This document shows, piece after piece, positions 32,195 through 40,902 of a stretch of 44,515 nt of DNA. Both the position numbers and the translations under genes were made by a program. Position 1 is the first letter of the stretch. Each line of letters opens with the position of its first letter. The DNA comes from Polyangiaceae bacterium (GTDB lineage Bacteria > Myxococcota_A > Polyangia > Polyangiales > Polyangiaceae), in NCBI GenBank assembly GCA_013361525.1, contig JABFXY010000227.1:1-44515 (forward strand). The letters are read 5' to 3'. The notes below the pieces were generated by a model. It had not been told where the DNA came from. It ran no database searches and saw only the letters and a program-made list of their open reading frames with translations.

Positions 32195-32965
32195 ATGACC
32201 CAGCCGCGCGTCGTCCCGGTCCCTTGTCTCAGCGACAACTACGCGTACCTCGTGCACCTGCCGGGCTCGACCGACACGCTCGTCGTCGACCCGTCGGAGC
32301 CTGGTCCGGTCGAAGCCGCGCTCGCCCAGCACGGCCTCACCCTCGTCGGAATTCTCGCGACCCACCACCACATGGACCACGTCGGCGGCAACGAGGCGCT
32401 CGCGGCGTCGCGCGAAGGCCTCCCCATCGTCGCGTCGAAGTACGACGAAAACCGCGTTCCCGGTGTCACCAAGCTCGTGAACGACGGCGACACCTTCGAC
32501 ATCGCGGGCCTGCACGTTCGCTGCATCACGGTGCCGGGACACACGTTGGGCGCCGTCTCGTTCGTCATCGGCGACGCCGTTTTTACCGGCGATACGCTCT
32601 TCATCGGCGGGTGCGGCCGGCTCTTCGAAGGGACGCCGGCGCAAATGTACGACTCGCTCTGCGTTCGCCTCGCGGCGCTTCCCGGCGACACACGCGTGTA
32701 TTGCGGCCATGAATATACCGCCTCGAACGCGCGCTTCGCCGCCGTCGTCGAGCCGGGGAACGACGCGATTACCAAGCTCGCCGAGCGCGCAAAGGCCGCG
32801 GGCCAGAACAAGGAGCCCACCGTTCCGTCGACCATCGCGGCCGAGCTGGCCCACAACCCGTTTATGCGCGTACGCGAGCCCTCCTACAAGGCTCGGTACG
32901 GCTCGGACGATCCGGCGACGGTGCTCGGGAAGGTTCGCGCGGAGAAGGACAACTTCCGAGGCTGA
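32195..32965 (+). CDS. gloB: Glyoxalase II, hydroxyacylglutathione hydrolase
   Basis: This 256-residue metallo-beta-lactamase-fold protein has THHHMDH at 56-62, the two-metal motif THHH-x-DH, then VPGHTLGAVSF, FTGDTLFIGGCGRLFEGT and YCGHEYTASNARFA. These are the later His/Asp ligands and substrate loop of glyoxalase II. The C-terminal domain with NPFMRVREP and YKARYG supports this over general beta-lactamase-like hydrolases. It hydrolyses S-lactoylglutathione or an equivalent thioester, completing methylglyoxal detoxification. The ATG at 32195 gives the normal length. It is divergent from the GspE-like gene with 76 bases between. Confidence 0.9.
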   Translation: MTQPRVVPVPCLSDNYAYLVHLPGSTDTLVVDPSEPGPVEAALAQHGLTLVGILATHHHMDHVGGNEALAASREGLPIVASKYDENRVPGVTKLVNDGDTFDIAGLHVRCITVPGHTLGAVSFVIGDAVFTGDTLFIGGCGRLFEGTPAQMYDSLCVRLAALPGDTRVYCGHEYTASNARFAAVVEPGNDAITKLAERAKAAGQNKEPTVPSTIAAELAHNPFMRVREPSYKARYGSDDPATVLGKVRAEKDNFRG

Positions 32966-32978
32966 AGGACTGGCATCC

Positions 32979-33039
32979 GCTTATGATTCGCGCGGCAAAC
33001 CGCGTGCCTTTGCTTATGATTCACGCGGCAAGCCGCGTG
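32979..33039. repeat. Two direct copies of a 28-base palindromic repeat
   Basis: The 28-base unit begins GCTTATGATTC and holds the dyad CGCGGCAA(A/G)CCGCG. Copies lie at 32979-33006 and 33012-33039, 33 bases apart, with two differences. Each could form a hairpin after gloB and before the acyltransferase. Confidence 0.65.
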
Positions 33040-33072
33040 AATTCTGTTACCACCGCGTAAGGAGAGGACTTC

Positions 33073-34740
33073 GTGGACCAATCTGCTCCCATTTTCGGGT
33101 TCAACGCGGCACGCGAGAGTCTGGTGCGCGATGTCGTCGAGCGCGTCGTCGACTCGTCGCAAGATCCGCTCTTTTATTTGAATGACGCGGCTTACAACGA
33201 GATCAAGCGTCTCGAGAGCTCGCGCAAGAAGAAGGACGTCGAGCGCCTCGGGGAGTGGCAGCGCCTCGCGCGCAGCATCGGCCGGATGTCGCAAGCCGAG
33301 CGCGTGGAGAAGCTGCGTGAGCTCGCCACGGATTACGGCTGGGACGTCGCCGGCAACTTCAATCCGCGCGTCTACAAGCTCTCGACGAAGGTGCTGCCGG
33401 GTCTCGTGACCGGCCTCCTCGCCCCGCGCACGCTCGCGACCCTCGCGCAGAACCCGCGGGAGCTCGTGAGTCTCGATGCACTGTCGGACAAGGTGAAGGT
33501 CGAAGGCCCGATCGAGAAGCTCCAGAAGCTCTGCAATCGCGGTGTCATGGTTTACGTGCCGACGCACCTGTCGAACATGGATTCGATCGTGTTCGGCTAT
33601 GCGCTGGAGCGCGCGGGCCTGCCGCCGGCGACCTACGGCGCCGGGAAGAACCTGTTCACGAATCCGATCCTCTCGTTCTTCATGCACAACCTCGGCGCTT
33701 ATCGCGTCGATAGGCGTCTTCGTCACGCCCTCTACAAGGACGTGCTGAAGGCCTATTCCTGTGTCCTCCTCGAGCGGGGGTATCACTCGCTCTTCTTCCC
33801 CGGCGGCACGCGCTCGCGGTCGGGCGGCATCGAGCGTCGCCTGAAGCTGGGTCTGGTCGGCAGCGCGCTCGAAGCCTATGCGCGTTCGGTGCGCGCGGGC
33901 CGCGAGCGGCGCGTCTTCTTCGTCCCTTCGACGATCAATTACGTCATTACCCTCGAGGCGGAGACGCTCATTCGCGATTACCTCTCCGAGACGGGGAAGA
34001 GCCGGTACATCATCGAAGACGACGAGTCGTCGCGCCTCGGCCGTATGGTCGCCTTCATTCGGAAGCTCCTCGGCATGGAGGGGGCGGTCGTCATTCGCTT
34101 CGGCGAACCGATGGATCCTTTCGGCAACAGCGTCGACGACAACGGCGATTCGTACGACCGCCGCGGACGTAAGGTAGACCCGAGCCGTTACGTGCGGGAC
34201 GCGAGCGGCAATGCCGTCGTCGACCCTGCACGAGATGCCCAATATACGCGCGAGCTCGGCGAAGAGATTACCAAGGCGTATGTCCGCGAGACGGTCATTC
34301 TCTCGACCCACGTCGTCGCAGCCGCCTGCTTCGCGCGCCTGCGTAAAGCGGCGCCGCGGCCCGACCTCTTCACCGTTTTGCGACAGCGCGACACCCTGAC
34401 CATTCCGCGCGACGAGCTCGCCGCGGACGTTCGCAACCTGAAAGATCAGCTCGTCGAAAAGGAAAAGCGCGGCGAGGTCGTCTGCAGCGAGTTCGTGCGC
34501 GCGGCGTCCGGCGGCGACTTGATCGAGCACGCCTTGCGCGCCTTCAACGGCTACCACGAGACGCCGGTGCTCGTGCCCCGGCGGGAGGGGATTGCCGTCT
34601 TCGACCCCGAGCTCCTGTTCTATTACCAAAACAGGCTCGTCCCTTATGGGTTCGCTTGGGACGCGATCGGCTATGGCCCGACGGCGGTAAAGCCGTCGGC
34701 GCCGAACGCCGCGGCACCTTCGCTCGGGGGCGCTCGATGA
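33073..34740 (+). CDS. PlsB/PlsC-type glycerophosphate acyltransferase
   Basis: The protein has 555 residues from a GTG preceded by AAGGAGAGG. The acyltransferase core shows H-x4-D as THLSNMDS (H165, D170), then ATYGAGKNLFTNPIL and FFPGGTRSRSG (242-251), a variant of FPEGTRSR with Gly for Glu. Later PSTINYV is consistent with motif IV. Long N- and C-terminal regions make it closer to PlsB-like glycerol-3-phosphate acyltransferases than to compact PlsC. It is translationally coupled (ATGA) to gpsA, which makes its likely substrate sn-glycerol-3-phosphate, and so probably serves phospholipid synthesis at the membrane. Confidence 0.85.
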   Translation: MDQSAPIFGFNAARESLVRDVVERVVDSSQDPLFYLNDAAYNEIKRLESSRKKKDVERLGEWQRLARSIGRMSQAERVEKLRELATDYGWDVAGNFNPRVYKLSTKVLPGLVTGLLAPRTLATLAQNPRELVSLDALSDKVKVEGPIEKLQKLCNRGVMVYVPTHLSNMDSIVFGYALERAGLPPATYGAGKNLFTNPILSFFMHNLGAYRVDRRLRHALYKDVLKAYSCVLLERGYHSLFFPGGTRSRSGGIERRLKLGLVGSALEAYARSVRAGRERRVFFVPSTINYVITLEAETLIRDYLSETGKSRYIIEDDESSRLGRMVAFIRKLLGMEGAVVIRFGEPMDPFGNSVDDNGDSYDRRGRKVDPSRYVRDASGNAVVDPARDAQYTRELGEEITKAYVRETVILSTHVVAAACFARLRKAAPRPDLFTVLRQRDTLTIPRDELAADVRNLKDQLVEKEKRGEVVCSEFVRAASGGDLIEHALRAFNGYHETPVLVPRREGIAVFDPELLFYYQNRLVPYGFAWDAIGYGPTAVKPSAPNAAAPSLGGAR

Positions 34741-35696
34741 CGCTCAAGGTCGGAGTCGTCGGCGGTGGTCCGTGGGGTATCGCGCTGGCACGTGCGGTCG
34801 CGCGAACGGGCGCGGACGTCACGATGCACACGCGCCGTGAAGCCAAAGACGGCCGCCTCATCAAGATCACGCAGCGCTACGAGGATATCGGCCGCTGCCA
34901 GCTCATCGTGCTCGCGGTCCCGTCGAACGTCGTCCGCGAGGTCGCTCGCGGCATCGGTGATCACCTCGACGGCAGCCACCTCATCGTCCACGGCATTCGC
35001 GGTCTCGCGCCGATCGATATGCACTTGCCCGGCGAGACGCCGGCCGACAAAGCCGATGCTCTCCACACCGTGAGCGACGTCTTGCGGGAAGAAACCCCCG
35101 TCCGCCGCCTCGGCGCGCTCGGTGGTCCTGTCCAAGCCGACGAGCTCCACCACGGCACTGCGTCCGCGCTGGTGGTCGGGTCGCATTACCCCGAAGTTAC
35201 CTCCGCGGTCACGCGGGCCTTCAATGGCCCTTGGCTCCGCGTCTATTCGACCCACGATTTGAAGGGTCTCGAGCTCTCGTCGGCGATGGTCGGCTGCATG
35301 GCCGTCGGTGTCGGCTTTGCGAAGGAGAGCGGCGCAGGTCCCGGCCTCTTGGCGGCGCTCATTTCGCGCGCCGTCCACGACGCAGGTCGTCTCGCGGTCA
35401 TCGCCGGCGCGGAGGAGCCGACGATCTACGGCCTCGGCGGATATGGCGATTTGTTGTCGTCGATCGCCCTCGATAAACGGCCCGAGGTCATCTTCGGACG
35501 CGCGCTCGCGCAGGGCAAATCGGTGGGAGCCGCGGTGGAAGCGGCGACGTTGCGCGTCGAGGCGGTCGCCTTGATTCCACGTCTCGTCGCATTCGCGCGG
35601 GCACACTCTGTTCAAGCGCCGGCATTCGAGGGGCTCGCGAGGATGCTCGAGGGACACAAGCCCGAAGAGATCCTGGGAAAGTTCTTTCAGGGCTGA
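34737..35696 (+). CDS. gpsA: NAD(P)-dependent glycerol-3-phosphate dehydrogenase
   Basis: This 319-residue protein has a Rossmann GVVGGGPWGIALA near the start, VLAVPSNVVREVA, then the C-terminal-domain markers RVYSTHDLKGLELSSAMVGC and YGLGGYGDLLSS. These match the G3P dehydrogenase family (AVPS, a conserved Lys, and G-x-GDL-x-x-T-like). The GpsA reaction reduces dihydroxyacetone phosphate to sn-glycerol-3-phosphate. The segment holding the active Lys is modified from the usual KN, so a specialised member is possible. The start overlaps the acyltransferase stop as ATGA. The pair would provide and acylate G3P. Confidence 0.88.
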   Translation: MTLKVGVVGGGPWGIALARAVARTGADVTMHTRREAKDGRLIKITQRYEDIGRCQLIVLAVPSNVVREVARGIGDHLDGSHLIVHGIRGLAPIDMHLPGETPADKADALHTVSDVLREETPVRRLGALGGPVQADELHHGTASALVVGSHYPEVTSAVTRAFNGPWLRVYSTHDLKGLELSSAMVGCMAVGVGFAKESGAGPGLLAALISRAVHDAGRLAVIAGAEEPTIYGLGGYGDLLSSIALDKRPEVIFGRALAQGKSVGAAVEAATLRVEAVALIPRLVAFARAHSVQAPAFEGLARMLEGHKPEEILGKFFQG

Positions 35697-35734
35697 GCTG
35701 CCTCCGACGAGGTCTCGCGTACCATGCGCCTCGC

Positions 35735-38053
35735 ATGGTCACGCCCCTCGACGTCTGGTCCACCGATCCGCTGGTTGCATTGCGTGCCGCACGATTCTTT
35801 GCGGGTGCGCCCGCGGTCGCCGGGCCCGAGCTGACGACGACCTCGCTATCGGCGCCGCGCACGATTCATTTGGCGGCGCCGATTCTGCTGCCGGGGCACG
35901 AATCGCTCGCCGCCGCATGCCTCGGTTGGGCGGAGTCCGATGTCCGCGCCGTCGCGCAGGGAGCATGCGTCTCCGACGAGGGCGAGCTGATCGCCGAACC
36001 CGACGACGAGCCGTTCGGCACGCCGGCGCTCCGGCCGTGGCTCGCGCGTGCGACGACGGAAGCCGCATCGAAGCTGCGTGCCGCAGGGTTCTCTCCGGAA
36101 GATCTGTTGGTCGATCGCCTCCCGGTCCCGATTCTGCCGATGGACGAGCTCGGCCCGCCCGACCGGCGCTCACAGCGCAAAGCACTCTCGCCACTCGCAA
36201 GAGCGTTTCACCAACTCTGGTTGGTCGACGCGGGCGCCCAAAGGTACATCGAGCTCGGTGCCCCGCCGATCTTGCTGCGGAACAGCTTTTGGTTGCGCGC
36301 CGGGGCGGTCGAGACCATTGCGGCGACGATTCATCAAAATGGCATTGTGTGGTCTCCGTTCGACTTCGAGGCGATTCGACAGTCCACGCAGGGAAGCGTG
36401 GACCTCTCGGCCGATATCCTCCGGCGGCCGCAGATCCCGGCACCGGGAGGGGGATTCGGGCCTCGACAACCGACCGCCCCCATTGCTGTCTGCTTCGTCG
36501 CCGGCGGGATGCTCGTCGCGTATCCCCATGCGCTCGTGCACATCGCTGCCGACGGTGAGGTCGTCGCCGTGGTTCCGAGCTGCGAGCTCCGAATCAATGC
36601 AGTGTCGGAGGATGGCGCTTTCGTTCAATGCGTCCTCGGCGGGCTCACATCAGGGTCGTTCTGGCCGGTCGTCGCCGTGTACGACGTCGGGGCGCGCGCT
36701 TTCCGCGACACGGTGCCCCCCGCGCCCTTGCCGACGTCGATCGTCTCGGCCGTCCACGAAATGAAGGTCTTGCAGGTCTACGATCTCGAGGGAGTGCGGT
36801 CGGCACCATTGGCTGTCGAATGGCTCGGTGACACGGCGAGCCACGTGCTCACGACCCCGGATGGTCGTGCGGCCTGGCGGCGAATCCTCGCAAAGAGCGA
36901 TACGCGCGGCTTGTTCGACATCGCGACCGACCGGACCCTGTGGCTGCCGCCCGTGCTCGTCGATGACAGCCCCGGCACCGCAGCAGAATCGCTCGAAGAT
37001 GAGGACGAGGAGGGACACGACGATTTCTCCGCTCGTGCGGCGGTCGTTCTCGCAAATGGCCAGTGCCGCGTTTTCTGCGATGGTCGCCTGTTCGAAGGGG
37101 ACACAGAGATGTTCCGGATCGCTGGAGGCTCCTGCGCCGCCTTCGATCGAAACGGGCAGCGCCTCGCGCTCGCCGGGCGGGACGCACTGCGGATCTTCAC
37201 GTTGGACGAGGGCGGCAGGCCGGCCCGACAAGTGCGGTTCGATATGCATCCATTGCGCAGCCACCTCACGCTCGATTCGTTGTATGGCAGCGGGGATTGG
37301 GACGTCCTCGAGGATGACGTCTTGCGCACGGTCGGGTCGATGCCCGCGTTGGCGAAGGTCGAGAGCGCCGAAGCACTCGCCGCCGCGATTTCGGAGAGCA
37401 CGTGGCGTACGGTCGAGGTCGACACCGTTCGTGGCCTGTTCGATGCGTCACGCAATGGGCACGAGCCGTTGCCGACGTTGACGCTCTTCGAGACCGCTCC
37501 CCAGGAGGAAGGGCCTGCGACGCCGTTCCTACAGGACGACGCGCTCGTCGCCCCGATCGCTCGTTGGGTCGCCGAAGAAGGGACCCAGCTGCGTGCACTC
37601 GCTCTTCGCATTGCGAGGTCCGGTATGCCGGTACGGGACCGGTATGTCACCGAGTCCGAAGAAGGCGCTGCGACGTGGGCGCACGACGGTCTTCAAGAAT
37701 GGATCTTCGAGACGGAGCACGGCCCTTTTCACTTGCTCGAGATCCCGTACACGGACGTCGTCGTCGCTGTCGCGCAGGATGCCCGTGCGCTCGCGCCGCT
37801 CGGACCGCAGGCTTCGATTGGAGACGACTCGCTTCGCCAGGCGCTGTTGCCCTCCGCCATACCCCTCGACCACCCGCTCCCGGGGTCGTGGGAGGAGGGA
37901 AATGTGGCCAATGCGTGGGCGATGGGTGTTGCGGGTACGGAGGCCGCTTGTTCGCAGTTCGTCGAGGCCGCGAAGGAATTCGAAGATGTCGAGTCCGCCG
38001 ACGTCGTCGAGGCGCTGGTGAGCAAGAGACGCAAGCTCGGCACGATGCGCTGA
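35735..38053 (+). CDS. Large protein (772 aa) of unknown function, beta-propeller-like
   Basis: I recognise no family. Codon use matches coding DNA and the frame is long and uninterrupted. Residues 240-500 hold repeated hydrophobic beta strands separated by turns (AVCFVAGGMLVAYPHALVHI, VVAVVPSCELRI, WPVVAVYDVG, RIAGGSCAAFDRNGQRLALA), with AFDRNGQRLALAGRDALRIF closely resembling a WD40-type blade. An acidic linker (LEDEDEEGHDD) lies near 430. The C-terminal 200 residues are more helical. No signal peptide is visible. It lies between gpsA and the HAD gene, on the same strand, with 38- and 46-base gaps. Confidence 0.7.
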   Translation: MVTPLDVWSTDPLVALRAARFFAGAPAVAGPELTTTSLSAPRTIHLAAPILLPGHESLAAACLGWAESDVRAVAQGACVSDEGELIAEPDDEPFGTPALRPWLARATTEAASKLRAAGFSPEDLLVDRLPVPILPMDELGPPDRRSQRKALSPLARAFHQLWLVDAGAQRYIELGAPPILLRNSFWLRAGAVETIAATIHQNGIVWSPFDFEAIRQSTQGSVDLSADILRRPQIPAPGGGFGPRQPTAPIAVCFVAGGMLVAYPHALVHIAADGEVVAVVPSCELRINAVSEDGAFVQCVLGGLTSGSFWPVVAVYDVGARAFRDTVPPAPLPTSIVSAVHEMKVLQVYDLEGVRSAPLAVEWLGDTASHVLTTPDGRAAWRRILAKSDTRGLFDIATDRTLWLPPVLVDDSPGTAAESLEDEDEEGHDDFSARAAVVLANGQCRVFCDGRLFEGDTEMFRIAGGSCAAFDRNGQRLALAGRDALRIFTLDEGGRPARQVRFDMHPLRSHLTLDSLYGSGDWDVLEDDVLRTVGSMPALAKVESAEALAAAISESTWRTVEVDTVRGLFDASRNGHEPLPTLTLFETAPQEEGPATPFLQDDALVAPIARWVAEEGTQLRALALRIARSGMPVRDRYVTESEEGAATWAHDGLQEWIFETEHGPFHLLEIPYTDVVVAVAQDARALAPLGPQASIGDDSLRQALLPSAIPLDHPLPGSWEEGNVANAWAMGVAGTEAACSQFVEAAKEFEDVESADVVEALVSKRRKLGTMR

Positions 38054-38099
38054 CGAGAACGCAGTCGAACTCCTCGCCGCCGGCAGGTACGCTCCGCGC

Positions 38100-38756
38100 G
38101 TGCCGAGGCTGCGAGGCGTGCTCTTCGACCTGGACGGGACGTTGGTCGACGTCGCGGGAGCGACGGTGCGTTGCGTCCAATCCATTGCGCGTGACGCCGG
38201 AGCGCGGCCCATCGAGCCGACGAAGATTCGCGCCGCCCAAGCAAGCACACGCGATGCGAGAGCACGGCTCGCGCAATGGGTTGTCGAGGCGATCCGCACG
38301 AACGGCGGCGCGCCGCCCCCCGCGACGGTCGTTGGGCGCGCTTTGTCTACGCTCGACCGCCATATCGAGCCCGACCTTCGTGTGGTGCGGACCCTCGCAC
38401 ACGTCGGCAATACCTGCCGAATCGGCATCGTGACGAACGGTGGGCGCAAGCTCCAGCGCGCCAAGCTGCACGCCGCCGGGCTCGCCGCGCTCGTGCCCCC
38501 GAAGAGGGTTTTCGTCTCCGGTGAGCTCGGCGTGCGTAAACCCAATGCGTCGATCTTTCACCAAGCGTTGCAGGCGACGGGTGAGCCGGCCGATTCCATT
38601 CTCTTCGTCGGCGACGACGAGCGTGAGGACGTCGAAGGCGCGCGGGCCGTCGGCATGCGAACGTGCCGCGTCGCGCCCCGCGGGACCGCGACGAGCGCGG
38701 ATTCGCGGGTGGAGCACGTCGCGGAGTTGATGGAGATGATCGCGTGCGAGACATGA
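38100..38756 (+). CDS. HAD-family hydrolase
   Basis: This 218-residue protein starts at GTG 38100. It has motif I FDLDGTLVD (the nucleophile Asp and acid Asp), motif II IVTNGG (Thr), motif III Lys in LGVRKPNASIF and motif IV FVGDDEREDVEGA. A helical cap lies between motifs I and II. It fits phosphoglycolate-phosphatase-like phosphatases; the substrate is open. The stop overlaps the start of the STM4013-type gene (ATGA at 38753-38756), so it is translationally tied to the radical-SAM cluster, an association worth noting. Confidence 0.87.
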   Translation: MPRLRGVLFDLDGTLVDVAGATVRCVQSIARDAGARPIEPTKIRAAQASTRDARARLAQWVVEAIRTNGGAPPPATVVGRALSTLDRHIEPDLRVVRTLAHVGNTCRIGIVTNGGRKLQRAKLHAAGLAALVPPKRVFVSGELGVRKPNASIFHQALQATGEPADSILFVGDDEREDVEGARAVGMRTCRVAPRGTATSADSRVEHVAELMEMIACET

Positions 38757-39541
38757 ATGCAATCGTCGGCTCGCACGACGTCGTCTTCATGGTTCTCGAT
38801 GCTCTGCGGTACGACGTCGCGACCGACGCGATGGCCCGAGGCGAGACACCCAGCTTCGAGCGACTCATCGGCAGTTGGGAACGCCGACTCACACCCGCGT
38901 GTTTCACCTATGCCGCGCACCACGCGTTCTTCGCGGGCTTCCTGCCGGTGCCGCACGAGCCGGGGATTCACCCTCGTCCGTTCGCTTGCGCTTTCGAGGG
39001 TAGCCAAACCATCCATCAAAATACCCATGTGTTCGACGCGCCCGATATCGTGAGCGGCTTCGCGTCGGCCGGGTATCGGACCGTCTGCATCGGCGGCGTC
39101 GGCTTCTTCAACCTTGCGACCCCGCTCGGGCGGGTGCTCCCGGCGTTCTTCCAGGAGTCGCATTTCGATCGATGTTTCGGCGTGACCGACCCCAAATGCG
39201 CAGAGAACGTGTTCGAGCTCGCCGCGCGCATCCTCGACGAATCACGGGAGGAGCAGCGCGTGTTCTTGTACGTCAACGTCGCGGCAATCCATCAGCCGAA
39301 TTACTTTTACGCAGAGGGCCGATCGTCCGACGACCTCGGGACCCACCGCGCGGCTCTTCGTTATGTCGACCGATGTGTCCCGGTGCTCGAAGCGGCCATT
39401 CGTCGGCGCCCCCGCGTCTTCGGCATCGTCTGCTCCGACCACGGCACCGCCTACGGCGAAGACGGATATATCGGACATCGAGCGCCGCACCCGATCGTGA
39501 ACACCGTGCCATATGCGGAGGCCGAGTGGCACAATCCGTAA
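38753..39541 (+). CDS. STM4013-type sulfatase/alkaline-phosphatase-like hydrolase
   Basis: This 262-residue protein starts at ATG 38753, overlapping the HAD stop. The N-terminal DVVFMVLDALRYDVATD (D16) and the C-terminal SDHGTAYGEDGYIGH (D229, H230) are the metal-binding ends of the alkaline-phosphatase superfamily. The short size and YGEDGYIGHR ending match the STM4013/SEN3800 hydrolase group, which occurs with two radical-SAM proteins. The middle AACFTYAAHHAFFAGFLP-like part contains Thr/His near the expected nucleophile position. Substrate is unknown. The next gene starts within its last codons. Confidence 0.85.
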   Translation: MNAIVGSHDVVFMVLDALRYDVATDAMARGETPSFERLIGSWERRLTPACFTYAAHHAFFAGFLPVPHEPGIHPRPFACAFEGSQTIHQNTHVFDAPDIVSGFASAGYRTVCIGGVGFFNLATPLGRVLPAFFQESHFDRCFGVTDPKCAENVFELAARILDESREEQRVFLYVNVAAIHQPNYFYAEGRSSDDLGTHRAALRYVDRCVPVLEAAIRRRPRVFGIVCSDHGTAYGEDGYIGHRAPHPIVNTVPYAEAEWHNP

Positions 39542-40902
39542 CCGCGTGTCGCGACGTCCGCCCCTTCCACATGGAGGGCGGGCGCTATGAGCAATACGTC
39601 TACAGTTATCCGCACAAGCTCGCCTACGGCCCCATCGAGCCGGCGAGGTCGCTCGCCGAGGTCTGGGCGCGCGAGCCGAAAGATTCGCTGTTCCTCTACG
39701 TCCACGTACCGTTTTGCGAACAGCGATGCGGGTTCTGCAACCTCTTTACGTTCGCGAACCCCAACGAGGAATTGCCCGATCGGTACATGGCTGCGCTCGA
39801 GCGGCAGATGCTGCGCACGCGCGCTGCGCTCGGCGCGGGCGCCACGTTCTCCCAATATGCGGTCGGCGGCGGTACTCCCACGTATCTCTCGGCCGCGAGC
39901 CTCGCTCGCCTGTTGGACCGCCTCTCGGAGGTGATGGGCCTCGACACGCGGGCGCCGGGCTCGGTCGAGACGTCACCCGTCACCGCGACAGAAGCTCGCC
40001 TGCGCGTCCTACGCGAGCGGGGCGTCACCCGGGTCAGCATGGGTGTGCAGTCGTTCGACGACGAAGAGTCGGCCTCGGTCGGCCGTCGTCAATCGGCGCG
40101 CGACGTCCACGAAGCGGTGCGACGTATCCGCGGGCTCGGCTTTCCCACACTGAACCTGGATTTGATGTATGGGTTGCCGGAGCAATCGGAGGCACGCTTT
40201 CTCGCCTCTTTGCGCGCCGCGCTCGAACACCGTCCGGAGGAGCTCTACCTCTATCCTCTTTACGTGCGACGGCTGACGGTCCTCGGGCGCGCCACGACGA
40301 CCGGCGCCGATGACCGCCGATGGGACGACGTTCGCGTCGCGCTCTATCGTGCCGGTCGCGCGTTACTTCTTTCCGAGGGGTATGCGCAGGTATCGATGCG
40401 CATGTTCCGCAGGGGCGACGCGCCGGCTACCACTGCGGAAGCCTCCTATCAGTGCCAGCGCGACGGAATGGTCGGTCTCGGCCCCGGTGCGCGCTCGTAC
40501 ACAGACAGAGTGCACTACTCGACGGCGTACGCCGTTGGTCCTCAGAGGGTGCGATCCATCCTGGAGAGCTACGCCGATGCGACACAAGAGGATTTCGACT
40601 GCATCATTTGGGGCTACGAGCTCTCGGATGAGGAGAAGCGGCGGCGCTTCGTGCTCCTTTCGCTTCTTCACGAGAGCGGGCTCGATTGCAGCGCATACGC
40701 AAACAGGTTCGGTGCGGATCCGCGTGAGCACGTCCCAGAGCTCGCCGAGCTGCTTCTTGCAAATGCGAGCGAGCCGCTGCTCGTGCGGCGCGGCGACCGG
40801 CTCGTCCTCACGTCGGCGGGGCTCGAGCGGTCGGATCAAATCGGTCCCTATTTGATGTCCGCCGCTGTGCGCGAGCGCGTGGCGCGGGGTCCCTCCGCGT
40901 GA
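39526..40902 (+). CDS. STM4012-type radical SAM protein, HemN-like
   Basis: The protein has 458 residues from GTG 39526, which has GGAGG five to six bases before it; ATG 39571 is an alternative. The radical-SAM cluster motif is C64-EQR-C68-GF-C71 in FLYVHVPFCEQRCGFCNLF. Then come AVGGGTPTYLS, a VSMGVQSFDDEESASVGRR segment and LNLDLMYGLPEQ. These are HemN/HemW-like landmarks, but the flanking genes place it in the STM4012 family rather than in haem synthesis. It overlaps STM4013 by 16 bases and STM4011 by four. The role is unknown; a radical modification of a small molecule or peptide is plausible. Confidence 0.87.
   Translation: MAQSVTACRDVRPFHMEGGRYEQYVYSYPHKLAYGPIEPARSLAEVWAREPKDSLFLYVHVPFCEQRCGFCNLFTFANPNEELPDRYMAALERQMLRTRAALGAGATFSQYAVGGGTPTYLSAASLARLLDRLSEVMGLDTRAPGSVETSPVTATEARLRVLRERGVTRVSMGVQSFDDEESASVGRRQSARDVHEAVRRIRGLGFPTLNLDLMYGLPEQSEARFLASLRAALEHRPEELYLYPLYVRRLTVLGRATTTGADDRRWDDVRVALYRAGRALLLSEGYAQVSMRMFRRGDAPATTAEASYQCQRDGMVGLGPGARSYTDRVHYSTAYAVGPQRVRSILESYADATQEDFDCIIWGYELSDEEKRRRFVLLSLLHESGLDCSAYANRFGADPREHVPELAELLLANASEPLLVRRGDRLVLTSAGLERSDQIGPYLMSAAVRERVARGPSA

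Noticed and set aside
34786..34802. TGGCACG within gpsA as a sigma-54 promoter
   Set aside because: The -12 element is absent at the required spacing and the site lies inside a coding region.
39526..40902. Coproporphyrinogen oxidase HemN
   Set aside because: The radical-SAM core resembles HemN, but the flanking STM4013- and STM4011-type genes with overlaps point to the STM4012 family; no haem genes are nearby.
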